Assembly (NCBI GenBank): GCA_040285825.1
Contig: JAUPSS010000006.1
Coordinates: 620,001 to 684,000 of the forward strand
Direction of reading: 5' to 3'
DNA from: Eukaryota sp. TZLM1-RC
Lineage: Eukaryota > Metamonada: BaSk clade
Length of the DNA: 64,000 bases
Positions 34,469-46,609 of this stretch are shown one piece after another (positions within the stretch are counted from its first letter, which is position 1; each line of letters begins with the position of its first letter). The notes under the pieces were generated by a model. The model did not search any database, was not told the origin of the DNA, and saw only the letters and a list, made by a program, of their open reading frames with translations. Both the position numbers and the translations under genes were made by a program.

Positions 34469-36430
34469 TTAATCAAGCTTGGTCTCATGTTTTGGTAAAA
34501 GTTTATCCCATGTTTCTCGCAACTTTGTGCAAACAGTCCTCATAAAATCAAATTTTAGATCCGGGAATTCTTTCTCAAGAGTTGCTCGAGAATCATCAAG
34601 CTTTTCTTCAGTGGGGAACTCATTGTCCTTGATATCGAAAAAAGAGTCCAACTTTTTGGTTTTCTTAAATGCTTCAAGATTCTTGCAATGTCCAATGAAA
34701 TTATTATAAAAGTGGAATTCACTACACAAATCCTTGGTATGATCAGTTTCCAAGAGACGCAACAACAAAAAGATTAAAACACCAATATTCAAATCCCGAT
34801 CGATCGGCGAGCCAGCATTTTCGCAAATTCTATAAAAATGGTGAAGTGAAAATTCTAAATCGTCCAGCACAATAGTTTGACCTGGCAAGAGGTTTGATAT
34901 GGAAAAAGCAAATCGAAGAAGGGAAAACATTTGGTCTGATTTAATAGAATAACGTTCAATGAAATGAAAAACCTTCACCTCTTTAAACATTGCAAAAAAA
35001 CTCTTCAAGCGCTTAGTATCTTCGTTGGACAGGTATTTTGAAACACATGATCTGGCAGCTTCCAATCCAAGTAAAAAATCCTTTGCACTTGCTCGTTGAT
35101 GATTAGTAATGGTAAAAGGGGTAGATGTACGATCTAAATTGTGCGATCCTAGTTGTATTCGAAACTGTTTCATGCTGTCCCTCCGAACCTGAGACCTACT
35201 AGCAAGAAATTGTGGAATGAACTTATCATGGAGAGAAGGAAGAAAATGACTGAATAGATATAAATACGAAGGAAAATCCTGAGAGTCCAAACAAAATTGC
35301 TCCTTCTCCAGTTTCTTCTCGAGTTTCATTCTGCGCTTACGAAGAGAATCCTTGAAATCAATTTCTTCGTCACAAAAAGGACAGCTCCTAGCTTTCAACT
35401 TGGCCAGATAAATGCAGCAAAAGATGCATAGAGAGTGATTTTGAGAACTATGGAGCCGAAACAAAGGTAAATGAACAGGAGAAGAGGAAGAAGAACACAG
35501 CAAACAGGGACCAGACTCAATCTCTTCTAAGGGCGATCCAAGGAACACATTGGAAACCTTCACAACTTTGGTACACTGGTTATAATAAACTGCCATTGCG
35601 TAGAGAAGTTGAAAGCACGGGTTATCTGGAAGATTTACATTTTCCTTAACTCTTTCCCCCTCAAGATACTTTTCCAACAGATCCTGAAGATGAATTACAA
35701 ACAGTTCTGGATTTGGCTCTAATGTTATTGAGAGGTTAGGGTTAGGGTTAGGGTTAGGGTTAGGAAATGTTATTGAGAGTTCAGGAAATTCGTCCTTGAC
35801 AAATGACCTAAAGCCTTGATAGTATTCTGCTTGGGGAAAAACAAGGTCGAAAAACGCTTTGCAAAAGAGACGATTCAAATTCCATTCCTTCCTAGATCGT
35901 GTACAAGACAAAACCAAGTTAACTGCAGCTTTCCGTAGACATTCATTGGACGGCGTTTTTTGACCAAAAGCTGCTGTGAGATCCATTTCAGTGAACTTTT
36001 TGGTTTCAACTGCATTCTTCTGCATGATGAAACACTTCTTAATGAAACAAAGGACACAAAGAAATTCGTCTGGGCATGATGGTTTTGAAGGAGTATGATG
36101 TGTTTGATTGCATTGAGTTGTGTTACAATCAGATTCTATGTTCTGGTAGTATAGAGGGAGTCTTGACAACGAGAAGAAAGGAAGAAAAGGAACAGAATTA
36201 GGATGGTGAATTAACTTTGAGATAATACTGTGATAATTCATCCATATACCAATGTTTGCTGATTGTTTAGTTGCACTAATCGAGTTGATGTAAGGGAGAA
36301 AGTCGGTAACTGGTAAGTATACATTGTGAGAATCAGAATCAGAATCAGGAGGAAAGATGACGTCATATACTTTTTGATGGCTACTTGGTTTCTCAGGTTT
36401 AGTTGTGGACACAGAGAAACAATTGCCCAT
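34469..36430 (-). CDS. MGN-start protein with central RING-like zinc motif (paralogue 2)
   Basis: A 653-residue intronless gene, ATG to TAA. It begins MGNCFSVS, a good N-myristoylation site with Cys4 for palmitoylation. The RING-like motif is CLLC (309-312), His at 327/332, CIFC (335-338) and CPFC (350-353), followed by a short basic helix. Helical regions on both sides align with the gene at 24269-26329 (shared motifs HPNSVPFLPFF, FPSYLYLF, H-Q-RASAKDFLLGLEA). An Asn-Pro run at residues 223-232 comes from a telomere-repeat insertion and is absent from the paralogue. The two genes converge across 8 kb with the TRIM-like gene between them. Membrane-anchored ubiquitin ligase activity is inference. 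Confidence 0.82.
   Translation of the reverse strand: MGNCFSVSTTKPEKPSSHQKVYDVIFPPDSDSDSHNVYLPVTDFLPYINSISATKQSANIGIWMNYHSIISKLIHHPNSVPFLPFFSLSRLPLYYQNIESDCNTTQCNQTHHTPSKPSCPDEFLCVLCFIKKCFIMQKNAVETKKFTEMDLTAAFGQKTPSNECLRKAAVNLVLSCTRSRKEWNLNRLFCKAFFDLVFPQAEYYQGFRSFVKDEFPELSITFPNPNPNPNPNLSITLEPNPELFVIHLQDLLEKYLEGERVKENVNLPDNPCFQLLYAMAVYYNQCTKVVKVSNVFLGSPLEEIESGPCLLCSSSSSPVHLPLFRLHSSQNHSLCIFCCIYLAKLKARSCPFCDEEIDFKDSLRKRRMKLEKKLEKEQFCLDSQDFPSYLYLFSHFLPSLHDKFIPQFLASRSQVRRDSMKQFRIQLGSHNLDRTSTPFTITNHQRASAKDFLLGLEAARSCVSKYLSNEDTKRLKSFFAMFKEVKVFHFIERYSIKSDQMFSLLRFAFSISNLLPGQTIVLDDLEFSLHHFYRICENAGSPIDRDLNIGVLIFLLLRLLETDHTKDLCSEFHFYNNFIGHCKNLEAFKKTKKLDSFFDIKDNEFPTEEKLDDSRATLEKEFPDLKFDFMRTVCTKLRETWDKLLPKHETKLD
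34796..34807. repeat. Palindromic 12-mer CCGATCGATCGG, copy 2
   Basis: An exact copy inside the coding region of the minus-strand MGN-type gene. Confidence 0.7.
35721..35779. repeat. Telomere-repeat insertion flanked by a 14-bp duplication
   Basis: AATGTTATTGAGAG occurs at 35721-35734 and again at 35766-35779. Between them are 31 bases of GTTAGG units. The offset is 45 bases, so the coding frame is kept. The structure looks like telomere repeats added at a staggered break and sealed, with a target-site-like duplication. Confidence 0.88.
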
Positions 36431-36499
36431 GACAAGAAGGGTTATTATTCATGAAAAGGAGGGAATGAAAGAAGGGAAAAGGTAACGCAATTGAATCTA

Positions 36500-37860
36500 T
36501 TCCATTGGATTCCATTATTCTTATCACTAGCTCTTTGGACCCGAAGTTCAAAGGATTACGTGCAAAAGTGAGGTCACAATTAACAGAATGTAAAGGGTCC
36601 CAAGTCCCAGATCATGCTTATCTTAGTCCACGTTATGGTGGTTTCGGTTGCACTAAAGCCTCAACTCTTACTTCATGTGCTTTTATTGGTGGAAGCAGAA
36701 ATCCAATCTTTGAGTTTTCTGAAAGATTTGCCGATTGGGAAGATTTATTAATGACAACGCAAAGTTCCACTATTTTTGCATTCAATGAAGAAATTTCAAA
36801 AATTGATGTAGAAAAATGGAGTCGATGTTTTCTCCAATCAATCATTCAATGGCAATATTCCGGAACAGAATTTTTAAATTAAAATCTCTTAAACTCTTCG
36901 AACATTACAGAAAAGATTGACTGGAATGTATGAAAAAGATCTTTATAATAATATTTGCAGCTCGGCTGTTTTAAATCAAGATCTTCACTCATTGTTATTG
37001 GAAAAGGGTGTTTGTGAAAACAAGGTGTCAGATTCTTCACTTTTTGTAACCATTGTACCACGAAGATTTGGATTGTGTGCTACTAATGAAGCATTTGTAA
37101 CAAAAATGAGATTATATTTGAACATCCCCATTAACCAATTATTATCAAAAGAAAAATGTATTTGTTCGAATTCACCTCAACTCACTTTGCGCCATGCTCT
37201 AAATTGCTCTAAATTGATAACTTATCGTTCTTCATTACATGATGCTGTTAGAGACACTGTTTTCAATATGGCACAAACTGCAAGGATATCGTGTATCAAA
37301 GAGCCCCTGCTGAAAGAAACACTTTCTCTCAATAATTTTGGTTCTGATGAGAGAGGTGATGTATACTGTGATTATATTTAGAAGTCTGAAGCTAATGTTG
37401 GTAACTTTATCTCCTGTAATGTTGCAATTAAGACTTTATTTCGAAAAAGAAAACTTTATCTGGCGGGTGCTATTGAATTTGAAGCTAATGAAAAACATAG
37501 AAAAGATGATAAAGATATAGAAGAAGCTAATACTGATAGATATAAACCACTTGTTTTTATTGCTTTTCCATTTTTGATAAACGGAAGACTATCTGTAGAA
37601 GCAGGAACTTTTTTGAATGATTTCCAAAAAATGGTTTAAAAAACAACAATGAAAAAATTTTCTATTTTATTGGCGTTCTCGGATTCAATTTGCGATTATT
37701 AATAGGTTACGTCGGTTTTTCAGTCGAATCAGAGAAGCTTTAGCTAGACAGCAAGCAGATCAAGATTTTGTAGAGGAAATCTTGGTTCAATGAATTTCGT
37801 CCCATTAGTTATGAATTAATTTAATTCAGTGTGCATGTTCAATAAATATCAAGAATGTCG
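36500..37860 (+). pseudogene. Non-LTR retroelement copy, C-terminal half
   Basis: It matches 61992-63300 nearly throughout. It starts slightly further upstream (ITSSLDPKFKGLRAKV). A frameshift at about 36880 and stops at about 37380 and 37637 break the frame. Zinc motif (CICSNSPQLTLRHALNC), EPLL, RGDVYCD and the K-rich helix are all recognisable. It ends in the shared 3' sequence CCCATTAGTTATGAATTAATTTAA ... CAATAAATA. Confidence 0.85.
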
Positions 37861-40497
37861 GTCCCATAATTTGAAAAAACCATTGAAATAGACGCAAGTT
37901 TTTTTCACTAAGGGAAATTGAAAACATAAAAAGAGACTGGTTCCGAAGAGTCTTGAATCCGGTATCAGATCAATAACAAAAAGTACTTGTTTGTTCTTTA
38001 ATTTCCATGCATAGAAAATACACACCAATAACGACTATTTGTTTTGAAAGCGAATGGATGTGTTTTGAATAAGTTATCTGGTTGACCTTCTTCATTAATG
38101 TCAATGTAGCAACTCCGTCATTGAGGTGTAAATGTTTCCGTGAAGCACTAACAACAAACAGTCCGTCAAAAAGTTATTTCCACCACTTCTGTATGAGAGG
38201 AAAGAAAACAACGTGAGGATAAGGAAACGTAATCTATAATTGATTAATTTCTATTTTCATCAAGGCCTACATAAAAATTGTGGTGTTTTTTTTGTTTTTT
38301 TGTTTTGTATATTGATTGACAACCTGTGGTTACAAGTTCTATTATGGGCCTTCCGTTTTGTGAAAAACACAAATTAAACAAAAGTTGCTAAAGATATGTT
38401 GATTTGTTAATTATGACCTTTTAAAAAAAGATATGGTAGAATTTGACATTGTGGAATGATTTAAAATTATAATTTTCGAAAATGACGAAGTTGAAATAGA
38501 CAATATTCCTTTCATTTAATTGTGGAACTTTGTATAAATTTTCAAGTTAAGATTTATTGTTGAGTATATAAATAAGAATGTTTATAATATAATGTTCATT
38601 CATTGGAATTGTGGAATGAAACATTTATTCATAAATGAACTAACCTACAAACACAGGTGGTAAATTTTTGCCCTACAATGTTGGAGTAAATAACGATGGC
38701 AAAATAAATTTAAAAACGTTATAGAATTATATCAAATACTGCTTTTGTTTAATACGAAATATAAATGTAATCTTCTCTCTTTCTTTGGTGAGTTTGCTGT
38801 TGGTGTTAAATGAAAAAGCAAAAACAATTTCTTGTTTTAATATATTTATTAATCATTTCATAAGTGAACATCTAACTAATGATAAACACTCAACTTCATT
38901 CAATACCACAGGGCTGCTTCATTATAGCAACAATTATCATAAATAATCAAACAACACAATAGGATGGCCTAGATTCAAAGAAGAATTTTTGCAATTGACC
39001 GAAACTTGAAACTTATGAGACTAACAATCATGCTTTTGAATTCTAGTATTCTGTTATGATAATAATAAATATCGAAGAAAGTTCTACAATTAACTATTAA
39101 TTGAATCAGTGCTGCTAATTGTATCTATGATAATAATTGGTGAAAACCATTCTGTCAGCCTACCTGGTGTAATGAGCAACCTGTTTTCAAACGCCACATC
39201 TATTTTGCAGACACCAACACAATAGTAATTTTGGAACATCTGAAACAAGATTTTTTACAGCGGCAGAAGTTATGAAGCTCATGCTATTTCATCTATTTTC
39301 AGGAAATTTGAAATATTATTTCTAGATTGTAACAAAAAATATAAAGGGGCGATGCCTTATAAAATAACCAAAACCTGCGTTTGAAAACTCCGATATATTT
39401 TGTAAATAACCTTTCTTATTATTACATAGGCTAAAAACTACTGCAATTTAAAAGTTCCTTTTCCCACTATGCCACTGTTAGAAATCGATACTTCAAAAGG
39501 ACACTGAAGCAAAAGCACAGAGAAAAACAGTACATAATTTACGTTATTCAGAGGCCGTTTGAGAAGCTCCAAGAGCGTTTTAATTGCGACAGCAAGCTTT
39601 TCACATTAAACAAATGTAAACATTCTCCCTAAGTCAAGACAAGTCGAACAAGAGACCAATTTTTTGTAGGATTAGAACTCATTCGTTTTCCAATTAATGA
39701 TTCAATGGATGATGCAATGAGTGGAGTCAATAGTAGAGTCAACAAAGAAGAGGGAGACAGCACAGAGCAGTTTGTTATAATGACTACAAAAGCATTAGGA
39801 GGCCCTCGACTTCCCTTGACTTCTCTTAACTTTCTTGAAATGGAAAGTTTGTAACAATCATGATGGAGAGGAAGGTACTTTGATGCAGGGGGGGGGGGAG
39901 AAAGAAAAACTCCGATATTGTTACTAAAATACAATTCATCATAACGAAGAAACACTCAACAATTTTATGTTTTATATATATTATGTTAAATTAATTTTAT
40001 TAAAACAAAAAAAGTGCAAGAAGGAAGAAACTGGTTTGCAAGAATTTTTTCTGCTCTGAAGCGTTATATATGGGTAACGAAGTAAGATGTTTGTGTTATT
40101 TAGAGAATTTAATTGACAGACAACAAACCACGGTAAGTTTCATTTTACTCAGCTGAATAATGATCACATAGTTCCAAGTTAGTTATGTGCATATCAATTT
40201 TCGAGTGAATTCTGGTGAATTGTCATATTTGAATTTCTTTGCAAAGTGAGTGGATGAATTGCAGCCAACTTTTGTTTATCCATAAAATTGTTTCAATGTC
40301 TGCTAACTGGATTCGTTAATAAAAAAACAAATGTTGTTCAATTTGTTTTTGATTTTCAAAATTTTATTCATTTATTAAGGAATATGAAAACATAAAATAC
40401 ACTACTAAAACTCCACACACTCAAAACCTGCCTCCCCTACATCAAAATAATTAATTGCCATAGATTCAGAAAGTTGTTGTTAAAAATGAATATGTAA

Positions 40498-40690
40498 TGA
40501 ACCAAAATCATGTAGACCGTACAGAAAGACGTGCTCAAATCTTTTTTGACCATAATCAATTTTAATCGATGGAAAACTGAATGACTGATGATTACTGAGT
40601 CGTTTATCTATTGATGAATAAAACTTCAGAAATAGCAAAATCTCTGCCACTAGTTCGTTGGAACTCTCAAGTAGAAAAATCAATTATCTC
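40498..40690 (-). repeat. Dispersed repeat R1, diverged copy
   Basis: It aligns with 46680-46860 (shared ATGTAGAC-x-TACAGA, AAAACTGAATGA-TGATGAT, ACT-AGTCGTTTAT). The minus-strand frame is open for 67 codons (LSNHQSFSFPSIKIDY ... FEHVFLYGLHDFGSL), suggesting the family is a remnant of a coding domain, possibly a discoidin-type beta sandwich; that is a weak guess. Confidence 0.55.
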
Positions 40691-42369
40691 TGTCAAATTT
40701 CAAAAGTGTAAATAATGTATCTAACCATCTTGGAAAAGTATATCACCCAAAAAAATTTAAGGCGTGGACTTAAAAACAAAATTGGTTTTTCGGCTTGAAT
40801 ATCTTTTCAATCATTGAATTAATGTTGGCCCTGTTGTTTCGCAGACTTAAAAAAATGCAGAAGAAAATCAAAAGTAGAATTTGTAGAATGTTGTCAATGA
40901 TTATATTTTTGTGAGTAAAAAAAAGATGTTTATTACTCCAAAGCACAGTCTCAAGCCACATGCAAGTCTATAGAAGATCCCTTATCAAACAATAACCGGG
41001 AGAAATTTGCTCGCTTGGTTTATTCTCCCTTGTTATTCTCGAATGCAAGTATCTTCTAAAAACTGTTAGAGATGCCATCTGATCTCATTATCAAGCGTAA
41101 TAATTGAAATTCGCAAGGCCTGACATCAGTGTGACCATCACACAATAGTCATTCATTTATTCAAGATTAAAGGTTATGAACATATGAAAATGATTAACAT
41201 TGTTCATTTTTTAAATTTTTATTTTAAGTAATATTTTAATTCTTTTTAATTTAATTTCGATAACCATCGAAACCTCTTGATCTGTTTTCAAAACACCAAT
41301 TATAAAACAGTGTGTGCCATCTTCAGTTTTGACTCAAAGCACACCATTTGAAAGGAATTATTACTGATGCAGTAACACATATAAGTGAACTAGTTGATAG
41401 AAATATTAGATTCAGGATTGTTGACGATCTTGACGATGAAAATTCGTTTCCTTCCTTATAACAATTGCCAAAAACATGTGGACAACAATGGACCAATCAC
41501 GAGTGAATGAAGCTGCAATTTTAATAATATAAAATTACAATGCTAGTTTGATGTACTCAAAATGAATTCACTTAACTTTGTATTGAAATATTCGATGATT
41601 TGTTTGAATCTACATCTTGACTGACAAAAACATTCCACAAAAATTGCCAAATCGCTTTCCGGCTTAGAAAAATTGGTGGCTACAAATTAAAGTCATATCC
41701 AGTGACAAGAATAGCATATCTGTTGATTACCTTGAGATGATAGTCTTCGGCTATGATTAGGGTTAGACATAACTGTAAATGAAGTGTAATTTATTACGAA
41801 GAGGAATTGTATTCTCTCTTCTTATACAAATAGACTAAACTAATAAACTATAATACTAAAGCTATTTATACTATTCAAGACTAAGAGAGAAGGTTAAATG
41901 AAAAAGGATTGCTTATGACGGACAAAGTTTATTCAGCTCAGTAATCAATCAAAATTTTGCGAAAAGAAAAGTTTTCTAAAAAACTCAAGACGCAAAGTGT
42001 CTGGTATTGAACAACAAAGTTGTTTGGAAAAGCTCAGATTTGTTTAGTTTAGTGTGATTGTGGTCAGAGCAACAATGAAGCGTTTGTTAAAACACAAATG
42101 AGAAAGTGTGATCAACATCGACGAAATCAATAGAAGAATATCAGAAATTGATATTGTATTTGTGAACGAATGGAATATGTAACTAATGAATCTTTGATAA
42201 TTGCTAAGAAGCTGAACCTACACTGAAATTTTATAATCATGTGTTCTTCAATGACCCAGAAAAGACCAATTCAATTACAAAATTGTTCAAGGATTTTGGG
42301 GATTTTTCACACATACTTTTGGAAGATTTCAGTTGTTTTAGTCTCGGTTCTGACAATTGAGAAGATACA

Positions 42370-42558
42370 ATGTCATTACCACCTCATCATCAGTGGGCAA
42401 CATATGGGCAAAAGTATCTGCATCTGTCAATTGTAGTCCAGAGAGTGTTCAGTGCAACAGAATCTGCTTCAACAACAGAGCAGTATTTGTTAGCTCTTGA
42501 TTGCAAATGTCTTGAAGTGCAAGAAAGCGACAGTGATGATGATGTAGTGGAAGAATAA
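42370..42558 (+). pseudogene. Possible hAT transposase C-terminal remnant
   Basis: A short frame with KYLHLSIVVQRVFSATESAS resembles the hAT dimerisation motif (LS-x-x-A ... RVFS-x-AG). Too short to be sure. Confidence 0.25.
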
Positions 42559-43670
42559 GTAAAAGGAATGATGCGCTTGAGTAGAAACAAATATTATATT
42601 TAATAGTATTATATTTATTTATATAATATTCATTTCAGTAACATATTTATTTTATTTTGTGTGGTATTAGAAACAAACTGTCGTTTGAAGATATGCCTAT
42701 AGATGAGTAACTATATCCCACAACAAAAAATTTAGACTATTATGATGTCATTTATGATTAAACTTAAAAATCTATTTTGCATTTATTTTTAGTTTTATTG
42801 AATAAAGATTATTAAAAATGAAGAAACAATAATTTGCAAGGAGTGAACACCCCATGCACACTGCTGTCATGACGTCATGACAAAATGGGTTTGAGTGAAA
42901 TTTTCAACTATGTTTTTGACGATTCGTTTTTTCACATTTTAGACCTTCTGTTCACTCATTAGATTTCTGCCTCCTATCCAATGTAAAATTATTTTACCGC
43001 TAATGTATTATGGAATTCTTTGCTTAACTATTTTCCTTCAACCACTTTTCTCAATGGTTTTATGGAAATGGTTTACAATCTCACCATTTCTAACCCCCTT
43101 TACGATAACAGTTCACTATCAATTGTTGTCAAGTGTGTGGGGGGTCACATATGGTCAGCTATATACACTTATTTGTTTCGTATTTTTGGTCTTCTTGCTT
43201 TTCTCTTTTTCTTTGTCTATGCTGTTCATGTTCACACCTTGTTCCTGAACCAAATCCGGAGAGTGAGTACAGGGAAGAATTTAAATTTAAATTTCAAATT
43301 TCAATTAATTTGTCATTTATTTAGTTCAATAAAATCAAATTTATCTTCAATTATTTACCGTAAACAATTACAAATGATAATAATAAAACAGCATAGACTC
43401 AAGATACACATAACAGTTTAAATACAAGTTAGCTGACTTGAAGAACAACATGCTATTTTTTTATTTCAGATGGTGTTCTTACCATCTTTTGTTGTGAATT
43501 ATCAGTATATTTGCTATGTATCAATAAAAAGCGTTGGTTATTAGGTTTATTACATTCATTGAAAAGGAGCAATAAATTTAAACTTGTAAGTATAAATTTG
43601 TAAATTTAACAAGAATAATAGGAATAATATTTCTCTTCACTGTTCTCTTCATCAGTTCTTTGAGCGGACA

Positions 43671-44693
43671 GTGTGTGATTATGTTGATGGACATCTGACC
43701 AAGGTGGTTACCATGGCTCAACTGGGTAGTTTGCTGACCAGAGTTTTCGCCGTGCGCTTCCCTGAAGACAGTCGTTTCTTGACTCAGCATCAATTCTGGA
43801 TCCAGTGTCTTGACTTTTTGGTGGGCTCTCAGCCAAAAGTCAGACATCCATTCAACAGACCTGGCAAAGGTCATGTGTATGAAAAGCTCCAGCGAAACTC
43901 TACACATGGCCGTTTGCTGTCTTGTTCATCTGTAGAACACGTCGTAATCATGCACTACCCACTGGTAGGCCTCTCCAACAACTAGTGGATGCAAGGTGTC
44001 GCCAGCTGCGAGGCAACTACCAGCAGCTCCTAGTTGATGGGCTTGTGTCTTGGAAGCTCATCTTCTTTCGCTCGTATGCAGTAGGTCATAACAGCCCCAC
44101 ACCAGCCACTTATGCAGAGGAATTGGAGCACTGATTCCATGGCGGAAGAAAAGTACAAGAATGAGTGTGTTTTGGAAGATAAGGCTTTTACACAAAACTC
44201 CATCATCATTCATACTATGCCAACTCATTCCAGAAGTCATACTTTATCGATTGAACAACTCCGTTCTTACTTTGACAACTATCTTTTAACGGGCTTTGAC
44301 GAAGGGAATGTACACGATCTCGAGAATTTTCTTCCGTCATCAGCTCCCACTCTTTCACAGTTTGACGAATCCTTTTGTTGAACAGCTGTTGCGCTTCATA
44401 ATGGTCCAGCTCTTGTTCCATGTCTGTCTACTTCATTTGCTGCATCTTGGTCTGTCTTTATGCTGCTCAATGTCAAAGACAGCGCTGATCTCTCATACTT
44501 TTCTAAAACTGTGAATGACCCTTCTTCAAATAGATCACCCCTCTAGCAACTGATGATCTTGAAAAAGTACTCAGAAAATATAAAGATCCACCAATGAAGT
44601 ATGTTCTTCATCGTCTGATTTACTTTGATGGTCATCCAACCTACTTGTTTGAAATTATTGGTAGTTGTAATCCCTATCACTATATCAATAAGA
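43671..44693 (+). pseudogene. Degenerate coding region before an LTR remnant (element B, 3' part)
   Basis: Broken frames on the plus strand include VFAVRFPEDSRFLTQHQFW, then after a frameshift LQQLVDARCRQLRGNYQQLL, then LLNVKDSADLSY and finally PTYLFEIIGSCNPYHYIN directly before the LTR remnant. The last two blocks recur in the same order at 59242-60120 (FLHVKDSADSSH; PTYLFEIIGSCNPHHYIN). I do not recognise the protein. It occupies the place of the 3' end of pol in an LTR element. Confidence 0.55.
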
Positions 44694-44813
44694 AAGTATC
44701 ACGTCATCTGTAGTTTAAATTTGTTCTTTGTTTTGAGTTTATGATTTTCATAACTCTTTTAATAAACATCTGTTTTATTTTAGTTTATGATCAATAGTGC
44801 ACGTAAGCCAACA
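44694..44813 (+). repeat. LTR remnant of element B, copy 1 (5' truncated)
   Basis: The sequence AAGTATCACGTCAT ... AATAAACATCTGTTTTATTTTAG ... ACGTAAGCCAACA aligns with the LTR of element A and with 60124-60280. The first part is deleted. Confidence 0.75.
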
Positions 44814-45300
44814 GTAATTACTTCAGATGTGCTCCCTTGTGCTAAGTCTTGTATCATTGGCTGCGACCTTGTCAAGAAGCTTGGAATCCTTACAGAAGAC
44901 TAGCTATTCTTGAACATATAAGAGAGAAACATACAACTCATGGAAGATGAAGCCATTCCTGATCAGTTCATCCCTCCGTCCGATCTAGTCTCTGCCCTAT
45001 CCTTCTTAGCTGATTTAGAGAAAGCCACGTTTTTCCTCAATGATACCAAACTGGACGCTCCATCAAGGATTTGCTGTTTGAGTATCCCAAAGTATTTTCA
45101 AAGTTACTCGCCACTAAAGGAACTGAATGTCCTCCGATGAGAATCCGTTTTCATGATGAGACAAAAGTAGTATCGAAAAAGTTCCGCTACTTACCCCCTG
45201 ATAAGCTGAAATTCGCTAATGAGGGAATGGACGTCCTCATCAAAAATGGTTTTGCTGTCCCATACGATGGCCCTTGGAGCTTCCCTAACTGTTAAGTACA
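44814..45300 (+). pseudogene. Element B protease/reverse transcriptase fragment with internal deletion
   Basis: Straight after GTAATTACT the sequence jumps to the end of the protease (CIIGCDLVKKLGIL), then to MEDEAIPDQFIPPSDLVSAL and GFAVPYDGPWS-x-P-x-C of reverse transcriptase, all close to element A residues. Gag and most of the protease are gone. In-frame stops and a truncation at about 45300 make it non-functional. Confidence 0.85.
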
Positions 45301-45415
45301 ACGCCCTGGTAAGCCGCCTCACCTCACCGTCAAAGGTATACCTTGCCTAATTAAAGAAACCCTAGCTAACAACACCCTTTATTAACAACTACCAGCAAGG
45401 TATAAACAAGACATC

Positions 45416-46600
45416 TTGAGAAAAGATATCTCTGACTCATCACATTCTTCTTATAACATGCAGCAACAACAGCAAATTCAAAACAAAAAGAAGAACGACG
45501 AGCTAACGGGCCCGGATCCCACCTCCTCTTTCATAAAAGAAACAGTTGATAGAGCTGACGAGGTCCCTCCTTCTGCGAATATAAATGTCAAAGGAACATG
45601 GGTGAACCCAGATCCCACCTCTCCTTTTGACCAAAAAGTGGTAAAACAGGTAACGAAAACAGACACGGCTCCCTCTCCATTCTCAAATGTAGAATCCATT
45701 AAGCAGACGGATGTAAATCCCACCTTACACACAACAACCCCTTCCTACCCTACCCTACCCTACCCTTGGAAGGTATGATGAATTTCATGCTCAACTAGAT
45801 GACATGGAAGGGGAAGACGACTCCAAAGATGGATTCTACGAGCTTCTGAGAGAAGACACGGAAGCCTACCTCAAACCAACAGAGTTTTGTTTGTTTGAGT
45901 AGCTCCCTCATCTATGGAGTTCAATTCAAAAAAGAGGCACAAACATTCGTTTCACGACCGTTGGTTTCGTTGGCGATACCTCAAATGATATTTGAAATTC
46001 CCCTAGAAATTCCATGGAAGAAATTGAACTCATTATAGCTTTGGACAAGCTCAGTAGAGAAGCAGAACACCATTCCAGACTCTCGGGAATGGACAAACGG
46101 ATCAACGAGATCATGGCCACTCCAATCAAAGAAATTTTGATGTACTCTTCATTCGTGATCTGGAAATCAATTTACCAGAAAATAATGAATATGAGTTAAA
46201 ATATAAAGAACATCTGGGTGCTCTGGTAGCGATTCTCCTTGACACTTCTCCAGTGACAGAGCTTGGTGTATTTGCCAAAATTGACATCCCAGCATATATA
46301 TATTGCAGTAATATTGTAGAATAATTGGGCCCACACGTCAGTGAGCAAAAGGCTGATCAGATTACAGTGAATCACCAAGGTGATATTTCTCATGTTTTTT
46401 CGTTTAGATCTACCGATAACAAACTTCATATAAATGTGTGCTCTTCTTGATAATTCCAATGTACCCTATCGAATGACTTCCAAATTAAAGCAGACCTACA
46501 TTAAGCATGTATACAAGATTTCAACCAATAAGGCATTTAACAACATTGATAACAGTGACGACTTGAAATTTAAAACTAGGACTCACAAGACTCACAACAG
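45416..46600 (+). pseudogene. Element B unknown ORF (Gln/Pro/acidic), copy 1
   Basis: An open frame at 45416-45778 (120 codons) is Gln-rich then Pro/Thr-rich. Past a frameshift it goes on as DSKDGFYELLRED-x-EAY, MEEIELI-x-ALDKLSREA, and LKQTYIKHVYKISTN. All blocks recur in order at 60320-61060. The blocks have no similarity I can name. They may be an accessory or structural protein carried by the element. Confidence 0.6.
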
Positions 46601-46609
46601 AAATTTTGT

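Larger units (their letters stand above)
37861..43577. other. Long gene-poor stretch
   Basis: 5.7 kb of AT-rich sequence with no gene I can support. It contains an 11-G run near 39888, a diverged copy of a dispersed repeat (40498-40690), a GGGTTAGA trace near 41758, and a possible hAT remnant (42370-42558). Hydrophobic open frames near 43000-43420 look like chance. Confidence 0.5.

Noticed and set aside
36879-37061. Minus-strand frame conserved at 62299-62511
   Set aside because: Conserved only because both are antisense to copies of the same retroelement.
43003-43421. Overlapping hydrophobic open frames resembling membrane proteins
   Set aside because: Two frames are open over the same AT-rich stretch and neither shows family features.
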